Below the pieces are notes generated by a model. It had not been told where the DNA came from. It did not search any database and saw only the letters and a program-made list of their open reading frames with translations. From Nymphaea colorata (Eukaryota; Streptophyta; Magnoliopsida; Nymphaeales; Nymphaeaceae), in NCBI RefSeq assembly GCF_008831285.2, contig NC_045149.1, forward strand, positions 11,899,629 to 11,963,628: 64,000 nt of DNA, in the 5' to 3' direction. Every line of letters begins with the position of its first letter. Within the stretch, counting starts at the first letter, position 1. This document shows positions 1-12,992 of the stretch, piece after piece. The translations under genes were made by a program, and so were the position numbers.

Positions 1-708
1 TTGGATGAGGAAGGAAAAGGGAGGTATCAGCGTCTGGTTGGTAAACTTATTTATCTCACTCTTACTCGCCCAGATATTACGTATGCTGTGGGTGTGTTAA
101 GTCAGTTTATGCATGCTCCTACTGATTGTCATTGGAAAAGTGCTGAAAGAGTATTGGGATACTTAAAGAATGACCCAGGGAAAGGACTACTCTACACTCG
201 GCAAGATCAACTAAGCATTGAAGGATACTCTGACGCCGACTGGGCAGGATGCACAGATACTAGGAGGTCTACCACAGGATACTGCATATTTCTTGGAGGT
301 AACCTTGTGGTATGGAGAAGTAAACGTCAAGAAGTTTGTTCCAGGTCCAGTGCTGAGGCTGAATACAGGGCGGTTGCTATGGGGGTTACAGAGATGTTAT
401 GGCTCAAAATTCTTTTAGCAGATATTGGGGTTAAAATGGAAGAGAAGATGAGGATGTATTGTGACAACAAGTCTGCGATTAACTTGGCAAACAATCCGGT
501 CATGCACGACAGGACCAAACATGTGGAGATCGATCGTCACTTCATACGGGAACGCATAGATTCAAAGGAGTTGATTCTGCCCTATATGAAGTCTGAAGAT
601 CAAGTTGCAGATGTCTTAACTAAGTCTTTATGTACATCTCAATTTGAGAAAAATGTTAGCAAGCTTGGCATGTTTGACATGTATGCCAAGCTTGAGGGGG
701 AGTGTTAG
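1..708 (+). CDS. Copia pol C-terminus: end of reverse transcriptase and RNase H (element A, partial)
   Basis: This open frame enters from the left edge, so its start is not visible. The first residues match the end of the copia reverse transcriptase region (LTRPDITYAVGVLSQFM). RNase H follows, with SDADWAG at about residues 77-83, the SSAEAEYRAV block at about 116-125, the YCDNKSAINLANNP block and the RTKHVEIDRHFIRE block, then the usual DVLTKSL tail. The frame is uninterrupted in the visible part. It ends at a TAG lying inside the first bases of the 3' LTR, after a polypurine tract (gaggggga) that would prime plus-strand synthesis. The element is on the + strand, opposite to the gag fragment to its right. 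The Ty1/copia assignment is secure; the family name is not. Confidence 0.93.
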   Translation: MDEEGKGRYQRLVGKLIYLTLTRPDITYAVGVLSQFMHAPTDCHWKSAERVLGYLKNDPGKGLLYTRQDQLSIEGYSDADWAGCTDTRRSTTGYCIFLGGNLVVWRSKRQEVCSRSSAEAEYRAVAMGVTEMLWLKILLADIGVKMEEKMRMYCDNKSAINLANNPVMHDRTKHVEIDRHFIRERIDSKELILPYMKSEDQVADVLTKSLCTSQFEKNVSKLGMFDMYAKLEGEC

Positions 709-988
709 AATATATTGTATTGGGAACCGGGTCCATATATGGACCCGGCCCTATGGGGCACGGATACCGAGGCGGACTCGGTACCCTAGGCGGCACTCTT
801 TCTCTCCCTCCTATATATTCTTCACTTACATGTAATTGTTGAGTTAAGTGAATATTATTTTCTCTCTCCTAGGGTTGCGGTTTGCCCCTAGGTCAGAGCT
901 TCCCCGTGGTTTTTCACCTCTTTCTGAGGTTTTCCACGTATATTGTGTGTTCTTTCTCTGCTCTCTCCTTGTGGTTCGTGTTTCTACA
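703..988 (+). repeat. 3' LTR of copia element A
   Basis: The LTR begins TGTTAG directly after the polypurine tract and ends CTACA, giving the standard TG...CA boundaries. Its last 100 bases have the pyrimidine-rich, 'cctagggtt'-containing end typical of plant copia LTRs. The sequence right of it belongs to another element in the opposite orientation, so A inserted into that element. The 5' LTR and the left target-site duplication lie outside the window. Confidence 0.8.
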
Positions 989-1713
989 TGACTGTTGGAA
1001 GGAATCAAATTCTGTCGCTGAACACGACTAGCTTCGTGTTGAAATAACTTAGCCTTGAGATCTTCGAAAGATGGAAGAATAGGTAGGACTTCCAAGGCTG
1101 TGCAAAAAATATCAAAATCTGTTCCCAATCCACTCAAGGCTTGTTGCACTTTGTCCTTGTCGCTGACGGGATGTCCAATGGCAGCAAGTTGATCACTTAC
1201 ACTTTTAATTTCATTCAAATATTCCAAAACAGTACGCGTCCCACGCTTGATGTCCTGAAATTGCCTTCTTAACTGCAGAAAACGTGCTTGGGATACTTGA
1301 GAATACGTGGTGGCAAGGGTAGACCACAACTCTAGGGCTGTTAAATCATCATCAATACCTCCTAATACTTCCTCTGACAAAGTAGAAGTAATATAGGCAA
1401 CAAGAGACTGGTCGTGAGCCAGCCAAGCTTCATACTCAGGATTATTTTCAGTAATGGTTTCATATTCAAATCTGATTTCACTCATAGCCGCAGCCCCAGC
1501 AGCTTGATCTCCCACTACGGTTTTCTTCACTTCACGGTCAATATACATAGGAGGTGCTGGAGTGGTCCCATCGATATGCCCGTAGAGTCTATGACTTTTG
1601 ATAAAAGGGACTATTTGACGTTTCCAAGTCAAATAGTTACTATGATTCAGCTTTTGTGAAATAAGTTGGGAGAGAAAGCTGGAAGATAGAAGAGAGGGGG
1701 TCGGCTGATCCAT
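989..1713 (-). pseudogene. Copia gag N-terminal part, truncated (element B)
   Basis: The frame starts at an ATG (MDQPTPSLL) and reads as a copia gag of the UBN2 type. It has LNHSNYLTWKRQIVPFIKSH near the start, ALELWSTLATTYS in the middle and LRRQFQDIKRGTRTVLEYL further on. Gag homology stops at about 989, where the 3' LTR of element A begins. The open frame happens to run on through that LTR in antisense, giving a chimeric tail of about 48 residues with no gag meaning. A further in-frame ATG lies upstream at 1788, but the residues before MDQP look like leader. The zinc knuckle and all of pol are missing because element A inserted here. Confidence 0.85.
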
Positions 1714-1933
1714 AATTGATTTAGGGCAACGACAAAAATTAGGGCAAAACGATGAGAAGATTAGGGCACAACGATTAGGGCAAATCAATTAGGGCAAATC
1801 ACGCAAGATTTAGGGCAGAAACTGAAAAAAGGGATGATCACGCCAGAAAAGAAAGAATTTAGGGCAGATTAGGGCTAATCACATCAAACTGAAATCACTC
1901 ACCGGAGGACGATGCAACCTGGCTCTGATACCA

Positions 1934-2209
1934 TGTAAGAATCTTCACAAAGTACTTGTCTCTCCGTATGCAAAACAGATATGTTGAGAAGAGAGGATGA
2001 AAGAAGACGATGGAGGAAAGGGAGCAGCCGGCTTAGCTTAGCCCTGCGTTCCTTAATCTTTTAATAAAAGAATAACCCTAATAGGGTACAACAGATTTGT
2101 ACATAAAAAGATAAAAAATTACAAGAGAGCCACCGCCTAGTAACTTTAGGCGTGTGGATATAAGGAGAATGGATCGGGTCTGAACAGACCCGATCCCCAT
2201 ACGCTAACA
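1934..2209 (-). repeat. 5' LTR of copia element B, with primer-binding site
   Basis: Read on the minus strand the LTR starts TGTTAGCG and ends TTACA. It is followed at once by TGGTATCAGAGCC (1921-1933), the binding site for initiator tRNA-Met used by most plant copia elements. About 200 bases of leader separate it from the gag start. Near its 5' end it carries an inverted GGATCGGGTCTG / CAGACCCGATCC pair, which also resembles the start of element A's LTR. Confidence 0.85.
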
Positions 2210-3380
2210 CCAACCACTATAAGAAAATGTTTAAAGACATCCTCTCTAACTTTCTAATATTTCAGAAATACTCTTTAACAGTGCATACAGCAGGTATAAC
2301 ATCTTCCAAACTCAATTATTGCCCCTGATTATCATACAGGATCACATCATTTGATTCCAGTGGAATGAAAATCTGTAAAAAACACAACTTATGTTATGTG
2401 GATGGTAAATTTGCAGTTGCAACTGGAAGGGATACACATGTGCATGTTCACATCTTATTACATATGGTTACAGCAGTTGTAGATATGTGTAACCGCAAAA
2501 GAATCTCCTTGTACCTTGAGTCCTCAAGTGCATACTCTCCGCTGCAAACAGTGCCAAGCACTGAGTTAAAGGATATACTGTAGGTCCATTCTTGTTTGTT
2601 GTTTGCTTTTTTTTACCACTTTTGTTCATGGTATTTAATATTTATTAAGCCTCTAGCTCTTTGCATAAAGGGGCTTGACACAAGGACTTTTGTGGTCCTC
2701 AAATTGTGGTAAATCGATTGACACCGGTCAAGACCTTGGATAATTTCCCATTGGAGGAATTCACTCTAGGCCCTTGTCCATCAGTAAATTTCCCATTGGA
2801 GAAAATTTTGTAACAAATTTGAAGATCGGTAAAGGACAAAATCAGCCAGGGTCCTCTGTCCATCATGTCTACTCTCAAGCCATGCAAATTTAGAGAACAT
2901 GATTTATATCTTCAAGCCTGAAGGAGGGCCATTTTCAGCTTTGGGCAATGTCTCAGCCAAGTCGCTCTACCGTGGTGCTCCTTGTTGGTTATCATTTCTC
3001 CTAATGTGCATATATCATTCTTCAGAAAAATGTGGCTAATTTCCCAACTTCAGCAACATTTGAGCAACTTTGCTTCAAGTTTTAAACTTAGGCTAGCAAT
3101 GCAATAAACAACTTACCTGATTCAAGGTTTGGATTTAATTTTTTGTTTCCTTTTCCCAAGTCAAAATTTCTCATATAAAGTTGTTACTGATCTTGAGCTT
3201 CTAGTATCTGAGAATCAACCTGCCTGTAGAACCGCCATGGCTTTCAGAAGCATCATCTACACTCTTCGGAATAAAAAAGATTTTTTTTTTTAAATTTGTA
3301 CAATTTATACTTTCTGAACTTTTTTTGCTGCACAATATAGTCTGAAACTGAAAAGTTGTTCTTTGTCATTCTTTTGCCAG
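2210..3380 (+). other. Intron or 5' region of the SMYD4-like gene, mostly unassigned
   Basis: This stretch separates element B from the first certain exon. It contains one tentative exon (2365-2583), two near-repeats built on 'tttcccattggag' around 2745-2800, and T/A runs. No other gene or element is recognised. Confidence 0.4.
2365..2583 (+). CDS. Tentative upstream exon of the SMYD4-like gene, ending in a stop codon
   Basis: The frame contains AVVDM followed by a serine-rich stretch (SSSAYSPLQT). It loosely resembles the part of plant SMYD4-like proteins that precedes the VKVGQAVY exon. The frame closes with TAG immediately before a GT, at the position where related proteins have a glutamine before VKVGQ. 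The exon would therefore end in a nonsense codon, or the true donor lies elsewhere (a GTAGGT sits at 2579). The similarity is from memory and weak. The start coordinate is only the first ATG; a splice acceptor is more likely (for example the CAG at 2414-2416). Confidence 0.25.
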   Translation: MKICKKHNLCYVDGKFAVATGRDTHVHVHILLHMVTAVVDMCNRKRISLYLESSSAYSPLQTVPSTELKDIL

Positions 3381-3536
3381 GTGAAAGTGGGACAAGCTGT
3401 ATACCTAAAGGGGAGCTTATTCAATCATTCATGCCAGCCAAATGTTCATACTTACTTCCTATCACGTACCCTGTTTGTCCGTGCAACTGAATATATTCCT
3501 GCAGGGTCTCCGCTTGAGATTTCATATGGTCCAGAG
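3381..3536 (+). CDS. SMYD4-like gene, exon with SET-domain core
   Basis: The acceptor is ttttgccag and the donor is CCAGAG|gtact; the exon is in phase 0 at both ends (52 codons). It encodes VKVGQAVYLKGSLF, then the SET signature NHSCQPN, then the ISYGPE end of the SET domain. Confidence 0.85.
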
Positions 3537-3848
3537 GTACTTGAATATATGAAATGACATTTTTGTATTTGAGTTAAATCCAGTGACTCAGGGCTCGGCT
3601 TATCCATTTTTGACTCTTGACTTGGTGGTCAACTCTGTAACTTGTCCCGAGTTTTTTTAACTATTGGTTTTAAAAGAAAAAAAATATATAACTGGTCATT
3701 TGAATCTAAGTAACCTGAATGCGTGGTGCGATGCGGGTGCGGGTGGGTGTGCATGATGCTATATATATATATATATATATAACCTATGTCACCGGTGTGG
3801 ATACGAGTACTGACCATTTTCAGAAAACTTGAGTGCGAGGGTACAGCC

Positions 3849-3898
<50 letters not shown>

Positions 3899-6800
3899 AA
3901 GAAGTAATAATTAGAAAATATCTATCAAAATAAAGAATATATATCAACATAAAAAAAAAACAACATAGAAAATATATATCAACGACTCTTGCAGCAGTGT
4001 GTTTAAGAAACCTATGAAAAACTTTGAACATATGGACAACCGAGCAGCCCTTTAGACTGTCAAATATGAACATCAATCGAATCTTTCACACCCAAAACAC
4101 AGTTCAACATTATGGAACTAGAATCTAAATGCTAAATGCTAAACTGGAATGGCTCAGTTATAAAAAATGCAGGATTTAGGCACCAAATACAGAAATATTG
4201 AACGGCTCAGCATTGTGGAGCATAGTTGCATATAAATGTAAAAGAGAAAGGGCAGACAATATGATTTTCTAAGAGTAAAAAGATTAAAAATGACAAACCA
4301 GTAAAAGAAGAAAAACAAAAATACTACTAAGAACAACAATGAAAATAAAAATAGTTGATGCAGGAAGGTCGCCGGTGGTTGCCGGAAGTGTTGGATGTCG
4401 CAGGAGGTCGTTGGAGGTCATTCTTCTTCAACAAACAGCAGTGGAGAAAAGCAAAACAGAGCCAATTCTGTCGAGGCTCTGTGCTTTTGAAAGGCTTTTG
4501 AAAGGAAATAAGAAAACAAAAAAAAAATCTAACTTTTGGACAAAAATTAACTTGGTCAACATTGACCAAGTCTGTTTTTGGACAGATATGGACCTGGGTA
4601 CGTTGACTGTACCCGGTACCTGTTGACTCGTACCTGACCCGCACCCGACACTGTACCTGTGTCGCACCCGACTGGTACGGGTACTCCACCAAAATTAAGG
4701 TACCCATGTTACATAGTATATAACTCAAAAACAGCATCTCACATGACAAATTAGTTGCACGATTGCTAGATTTAAAAGTTAAAATTCCTACAATCACAAA
4801 CTACTATATAATTAACTAATTATATAAATAAGACATGGCTCAGACAACATAACTAATAAGTAGTAACTAATATATAACTAAGAACAGCATTCCTCAACAG
4901 AAAAAACATGGCTCGGGCAGCATAACTCAACAAAAACAGCACGGCTCAAACAAAAATACTGAAATAGATTAACATTATAAGTTATAACTACTGAACGAAG
5001 TAGTAAAGAAGCAAAAGAAGATAAAATATAACAAAATAAACAAGATACTAAGTATTGAACATTCATAAGCAACAAAAAAAAAAACACAAATAATTTGTAA
5101 AATCAGCGTCGCCGGTCGAAAATCATGGTCACTAGTCTCTGCTCACCGCGGGCATCGGTCGCTGATGTATTTCTTCTACCGTCGAAAGCTGACGTCGTAA
5201 GGCGATGAAGGAGGGAGAAGCACCAGAAAACTCAGATTTTCGCCGGAGAAATCATTAGAGTAAAGCTCGAAAGTCAGAGGGAGGTTGAAGGAGGTGGGCG
5301 GCACTTGAACTCTCACGCGTGAAAGGGTTAAACCCTCAATGTGTGAGGTTAACAATAAAGCTTAAATTTTAAATTAAAAAAAGACAAAATTGTCCTTGGC
5401 ACACGTTGACCACACCGACTCGGCATTGACTCGAGTGGGGTGCGTGTTGAAAACATACCATTTTTACACCCGTGTGGCTGACCATACTGGACTCACCTGG
5501 TGCTGCACCCAGGCTGGGTCCAAGGCGAATCCGCATCCGCACCTGCACCCATGTCGCATCGACGTGGGTGCGGGTGCCTAAATGGCGCACACAGGTGACT
5601 TCGATTTGAATGAATATAAAAAGTTTTAAAATGACTTAGTACATGTAATAACTTAGAAGTAAGTCAAACTCACATCACGTAATAACTACATTATTTTTAC
5701 TCATTTGATAAACAAGATATTGGGTGATTAAGTTGTTGCTGCTACTCTATAGTTACATGCTTTAACAAAAACTGAGTAGCAAGAATCAATATGTGAATAA
5801 AAAAACAAGTCAAGAAAAAAAGTCTTAAAATCAATACGTTTAACATTTACAACTATGCAATAGTGAACAAACTCCACATATACGTATATATTATGTAAAA
5901 GTAAAAATTGACATAAATAGATAACCACACTTGAAGTTAAGCCTAATTATCATTAACTTTTCATTTGCAATATGAAAATTTAATAACTGAACAATAATTG
6001 TAAATTTTTATATTGCAACAATTTTAGAAGATTCATGTCATAAATTATTAGTTACAGCAATCACCTCATTGATTACAAAATACAAATTTTATCACCAGAT
6101 TGCATCTAGTCAAATGAATTTCGGTAGAGTCAATCTAAGTTTCAAATCAAGTCAAACCCCGTTTTGTTTGAGTCAAGCCCAGTCATGGCCGAGGCAATCT
6201 TCATCATGGCCCAGTCATGTTAATTTTCAATAAAAAAAAAACTAATCCCCCTATTGGGTTGACTTGGTAGGGGCCGAGTCGAACCAAGAAAACCGAGTCA
6301 AGGAGAGGTTTAAAACACTGGTAAGAGCAGGCGTCTTGAAGTAAAAAATTTGTAAGAATGTATTAGTAGGATGTAATCATGATATTTCACCCAATCATGT
6401 TTTTTTATGATTTTATAGATCAACTGAACTGGATCAAGGTTTTTCAGCTTAATGTCTAAATATATGTTATCAGAACAAGCATTTTGTCAATCTGTAATTC
6501 TGCAAGTTGAGAAACTGATGTGGTATTTAGTTTGCAGCTTGGCAAACAGGATCTTCAGGAGAGGCAGCAGTTATTGGCAAGCAGATACAACTTCATATGT
6601 CAATGCCGCTGCTGCTCACAATTGAATTTCTCTGACCTGGTTTTGCATGCTTTTAGATGTGTGAGATCTGATTGTTTTGGGGCCGTGTTACACTGTTCTG
6701 TGGTCAAATATGAGAAGTTTTCAAACAGTTGTGCACAAAAGGTCATAATGATTTCACAGTCGAAACTTGGTTTGCCTGTAAGTTTGGCTAAGAGTACAGG

Positions 6801-9800
6801 CTTTCATAAGAACACTTTTAGTTGCTCTCAAAAATTTGATTATTGGCTGTATGTTTTGTAGGTCTGCAAGCAGAAGAGAGCTTCCATTAACAAGGTTGCA
6901 AGCCTGTTGTTCGACGAATCACAAAATGCATGTCAAATTGATCCAGGCTGTTGTCTAAATTGTGGGTCGTACAGGGACCTTGCTGTCCCAAGTATCTCAA
7001 CCAATAAAATCAAAACAGATTTTGAAAGGTATATTTGTCCAATCTTTTATTTTATTGCTACTATGCCAAAAAAATTGGGTCTTGTGCTCTTCATAAGTCT
7101 TAGCATGTAGATGCAATGAGGATCTTAATTGTTAAAATCCTGACTAGTCCAAGTAGCCTGTTGCGTTGATTATTGACTAACCTATGTCTCAAAGCAGTTA
7201 TCAGTTGGTCAGACTAGTTAATTAGTCAGCATTATCTTTGGTCAACTGACTAAATTGCTGACTTATAAATTTATATGCATTCTTTTATTCATATATATGT
7301 TTCTATAATCATTTCCATATAAAATATTCGTATTTATTTACTTATGGTTAATGGACTTAGGCTGAGTTGGTCCATCTAGTCCCAGTTAGACTTTTTATGG
7401 TCTTAAATGACCTGTGTCTTGCTTCTGATTTTGACTACTTACAGTCTTACACATCTATTGTGAGAAGTCAACAAAATTTGTTTGCATCAAGAAGTTGGAG
7501 AAGGAAGAGAAAGAACACTGAAAACCACACATTCCAATATGAGAATTGGTGGCTGTTGTATGTAAAGGTGAATGCCCATTATATCAATTCTTTTGACAGC
7601 ATTACAAAAATGTTATTGGGGACACATAAAGTGTTCATATAACACAAGTCTCCATTTTTAAAACCTTTTCTATCAATTTCTCTGACAAACAATCCTGCAC
7701 CCAACATTTATTTGATGAGAATACAAACATTATAACCATTGTCCCTGATTTGATAAAATTAAAAAAGTTTGAAATTAAGTTGTGTATATAGCTAACTTTT
7801 GGAATAAATAATTTTTTGATTTTTATTGAAATCACATTCGTAATTCTAATGCCTTTAACTTTCAAAGAGGTCCCATTGGCAGTATAGACATTAGATGTTG
7901 TTTGAAGTATAGTCACAAATAACGTCTTGGAGTTTTAAACGCCATGGTTTTTCTCGGGTATAATATGGCGGGCTTGAAAAAAAGGGGAAAAATACGGTAA
8001 ACTTTTAAAAATTTTAAAAAACTAAAAATGTGAAAAAAATGAAGTAAGTGAGAAACTAATAACACAAACATCACAAGATAAGTATATTTGCAACAAATAA
8101 AAAATAGAAAATGAAAAAAAACTGTTTTGGCATTAAAAAAACTGAAAAAAAATGAAAAAAGTGGAAAAAAGTGAAAAAGAGAAAAAATGCGTTAAAAAAT
8201 GCGTTTTTTTCGTTTTTAACTTTTTCCTCAAGAAAACACGTTTTTTTAAGTTTTAAACGGCCATTTAATTTATCGTGTTTTTTTCACATTTTTTTCAAAA
8301 AAAACGTGTTTTCTGTTCATAGTTAGACAAAAGAGATATATTAGGTATCTTGAACTGAAAGATTGAAATCAAGAAGCCAAGAGCACTTATCTTGAGAAGT
8401 GCCATTGGAAGCAGATGAGGCAAGAGCATGTGAAGAAGATTTCGTGAGAATTGGTTGTAGAGATTGTTGCAGCGGAGAAGAAGAGAGTGAGAGAGAGAAG
8501 CTGCCGTGAGATTGAACCTTGAGAACCTTTCCTTACGATAACCCTCATCTCTCTTATAAAAGAGATTAGGGTAAAAAGGGATTTACAAAATAACTCAATG
8601 GAAAATAAGAAAAATATTAAAGAGATCTTATAACTCTTTAATATTACAAAGAACCTCCTAAAACATAAAACTTTTCTTGTTTAACACTCCCCCTCAAGCT
8701 GGAGCATACATATTAAACATGCTCAGCTTGTCACAACATCTAGAGAAATCACCAATAGGAAGAGCTTTGGTGAAGATATCTGCAGCTTGATCTTCTGAAG
8801 GAACATGAGCAGTGGCAATGGTTCCTGCTTGAACGAGATCTCGAATGTAATGGCAATCCACCTCAATATGTTTAGTTCTTTCATGGAAAACTGGATTGTT
8901 TGCAATGTGTGTGGCTGCTTGATTGTCACAATACATCTTCATGGGAAGTGTGATTGACACACTTAAGCTGGATAGCATGGATCTAGCCCACGTCATTTCT
9001 GCTGCTGTTTGAGCCATAGCTCTGTATTCGGATTCTGCACTAGATCTTGACACCACACCTTGTTTTTTGCTTCTCCACGATATGAGGTTTCCTCCCACAA
9101 ATACACAAAATCCTGTGGTAGATTTTCTGTCCTCTACTGAGCCAGCATAATCAGCATCACTATAGGCTTCCACTTCCAGAGTCTTGCCTTTTGTGAACAA
9201 AAGGCCTTTGCCAGGAGAAGATTTCAGATATTTAACCACCATCAAAGCAGCATCCCAATGAACTTTCCTTGGTTTTTTCCATAAATTGACTTAGTTTTCC
9301 CACTGCAAAACTAATGTCTGGTCTTGTCACGGTAACATAGAGAAGTTTTCCAATAAGGGATCTGTAAGATCTAGAATCCACTAATTCTGTTTGGTCATCA
9401 TGAAGATGTATACGTGGATTCATAGGTAAATTTGCCGGTTTAGCTCCTAGCATCCCTGTGTCCTGCAATAAATCAAGAACATATTTCCGTTGAGAGAGAA
9501 CAACACCCTCACCATTGCGAGCAACTTCTATTCCCAAGAAGTATCGTAGAGGACCTAGATCTTTCGTCACAAAGTGTTTTTGAAGAAACAACTTTGCATC
9601 AGAAATTTCTTGATCAGAATCACCTGTCAGGATAATATCATCAACATAAACCACGAGAATAGTTATACCTCGGGAAGCCTTCTTGATAAACAAGGAATGA
9701 TCAAGAGGAGATCTCACAAAGCCACACTGTGAGACTACCTCGGAAAACTTGTGAAACCACGCACGAGGACTCTGTTTGAGTCCATAAATAGCTTTCTTCA

Positions 9801-12800
9801 GCTTGCACACTTTTCCACACTCCCCCTGTCGTTCAAATCCCGGTGGTTGTTGCATATAGACAGTCTCATCAAGATCACCATACAAAAAGGCGTTTTTGAC
9901 ATCCAGTTGATACATGTGCCAGTCATGGTGGACTGCCACAGAAATAATAAGACGAATGGTTCCCAGCCGAGCAACTGGAGAGAAGGTCTCAAAGAAATCC
10001 ACACCGTAGGTCTGCGTGTAGCCCTTAGCAACCAATCGAGCTTTGTATCGTTCCAAAGAACCATCAGAATTATACTTAACTGTGAATACCCACTTTGAGC
10101 CAACAATATCACATCGAGGAGGAGGATCAACAAGTTCCCAAGTGCCCCTCTGCACTAAGGCATCCATCTCATCTTGCATAGCCCGTCGCCATTGGGTGTC
10201 TAATAAGGCCTGCTGGTGACACGTAGGAACTGTATGAGCAGCCAAAGCATGAATGAATTGTTGCATATTTTTACTAACCCCATCAGTAGACACAAAATGA
10301 GATATAGGATGTAAAGTACATTGTCGTCTGCCTTTGCGAAGAGCAATAGGTAAGTCTTGACAAGGATCAGAATGAGTAGGGCTATGCGCTTCAGATGTAC
10401 TTACCTCCTGAGAAACGGTTGGCAAAAGATTATGAGAAGGGTCCTGTCGACGTGTGTAGACCAGCGGTGGATCACGAAACTTGGACACAACAGACGAAGG
10501 AGATTCAACAGGGAACGACTCCAAAGGAATAGGAGGAATAGGCAGTGGGTCTGGAGACCGTAGCATCTCAGTAGACATAGGAGTGAGGCTATAATAAGGT
10601 TGAGACTCAAAGAAAGTGACATCCGCACTGATATACTCTTTTTGGGTCAAGGGATCAAAGCATTTGTAGCCTTTATGGTTTCTGGAGTAGCCAATGAAAA
10701 TGCATTTAATGGCTTGGGCTCCCAATTTGTCACGTGTGGGTCCAAGAATGTGAACAAAGCATGTGCAACCAAATACTTTGGGAGCCACTGGAAACAAAGA
10801 TCTTTGTGGGTGCACAAGTTTAATGGGGATCTGGTTATCAATGGAGGATGATGGTAAACGATTGGTTAAGTAGCAAGCAGTAAGAATAGCATCTCCCCAA
10901 AAATATGCAGGGAGATTAGTATGAAGCATAAGGGAACGAGCCACATTTAAAAGTTGACGATGTTTTCGCTCAACTATTCCATTTTGCTGGGAAGTATGGG
11001 GACATGTAAACTGAGGAGAAATGCCATTATCTGAGTAAAACTTCATTAAGGTAGATGCCTTAAACTCAAGAGCATTATCAGTGCGAATGTTTTTAACAAG
11101 AATACCAAATTGGGTCTTTATTTCAATAATAAGGTTTTTGAGAGTACATACGACTTCAGACCTTTCCTTCAAAAGGAAAACCCAGGTGACTCGAGAATAA
11201 TCATCTACGATGACAAGAAAATAACGAAATCTTGACCTACTAGCAACTCTGCTAGGACCCCACACATCAACATGAAGAAGATCAAATAGTCCACAACTGG
11301 ACGTACTAAGACTCGATGAATAACTACTACGAGTGTGTTTGCCAAGTTGACAAGCTTCACACTGGAACGACTCTGGTAAGGAGAGATGTGGAAGGAGATG
11401 ACGGAGCTTGGAGACAGATGGATGACCAAGTCTGAGATGCCACTGGAACGAGGAGGACAACGATGTGATCGATGATGCTGCAATACCCACGGGATCCGAC
11501 AGGAAGTAGATGCCCCCTTTCTCATAGCCTCCACCAATCGTCTTCCCAGTAGGCAAGTCCTGAAATGAACATAAACCAGAGTCAAACGTAACACGACAAT
11601 GTAAATCATTAACCAATTGTCCGACAGATAACAAATTTGTGGGAAACTTAGGAGCATATAACACATTGGGAATAGTCATAGATTGAGAGATCTTGATATC
11701 TCCATATCCCATAATGGGTGACAATCTACCATCTGCAAGTCTCACATGACGTATCTGAGGTAGTGAGTGTAGCACAGTAAACATAGAAGGCGTACTACAA
11801 AAGTGCCTCGATGCCCCAGAATCAATAATCCAAGTAGTACCTGTATCATGTGAGATAGTGTCAACAGACATAGCGCTGTCAGTCATAACTGTGGAGGCCG
11901 ATGGCTGAGTAGATCTGTGTGCTAGAAAGTCCTCATACTCTGACTTATTGATACTCACAGTCATTGTCTCAGACTGAGAAGAAGATAAAGACTCATCTAC
12001 TACTGATGACGCTGCTTGGGCCGCTCCAATAGAAGACTGTAAAGAGTTCTTCCCTAGCTTTGATGTAACATTTCTGCCTAAGGATGGCGCTGCAGTAGGA
12101 CGACCATGTTTATCCCAACATCTGTCTTCCAAATGACCTATTTTCCCACAATAAGTGCACTGAAATCTCCCCCGACCTCCTCCTGACCCACGGCCCATGC
12201 CTCTTCCCCTGAATAAACCGCGTCCACGTCCTCCTGAAGCTGCTAAGGCAGAGGCATGGATATCACTGGCAGGTGAAGAGAGGGTCACAGCAAGACGACT
12301 AAGCCTGTTGTAGGCTTCAGCTAGATCAGGGATTTCTGCTCCAGTCAGCATCTGAGCCTTTGCTACTGCATATTCAGAGGAGAGACCCTGTAGGAATTTC
12401 GCAACCATAGACTGTTCACCATGGGTCTTATAACATGTTGGACATGGAGGACGTAATGCTTTAAGTCGCTCAGAGATGGACTTAAGGGAAGCGAAGTACT
12501 GAGCAAGACTTTGGTCACCTTGTTGCAGATTAAGTAGTTCCTCCTCTACCTGCAATATTTTGCTAATATTCCTGTCATTCGAGTAAGTCTGTTTCAAGAA
12601 ATCCCACATTTGCTTAGCCGAGGTGTAGTATGCAATAGTTGATGCAATTTGGGGTTGCACACTATTCATGATCCATGACATGACAATATTATTATCTCCC
12701 TTCCATGAACTATATTTTCCACTCTTTTCAACAGGTTCGTTTTCTTCTATAACATGCTCCTTTTGATGTCCAATCACAGACATCATAAACACACGAGACC

Positions 12801-12946
12801 AAATCTCATAGTTAGATCCATCTAACTTTACAGTAGAACCATACGAAAATGGATTTCCTCCACTTTTAACTTCATGAGAAAAATCAGATTTATTACTTTC
12901 AGCCATCATAAATCTGTCCACAAGAGATCAACCACCAATAGCGAGA

Positions 12947-12992
<46 letters not shown>

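Noticed and set aside
844-990. A unique C-terminal domain on the copia gag at 989-1713
   Set aside because: Those residues are the antisense translation of element A's 3' LTR.
6907-7110. A stand-alone small protein MFDESQNACQ...
   Set aside because: It is the inner part of the third SMYD4-like exon read on into the intron.
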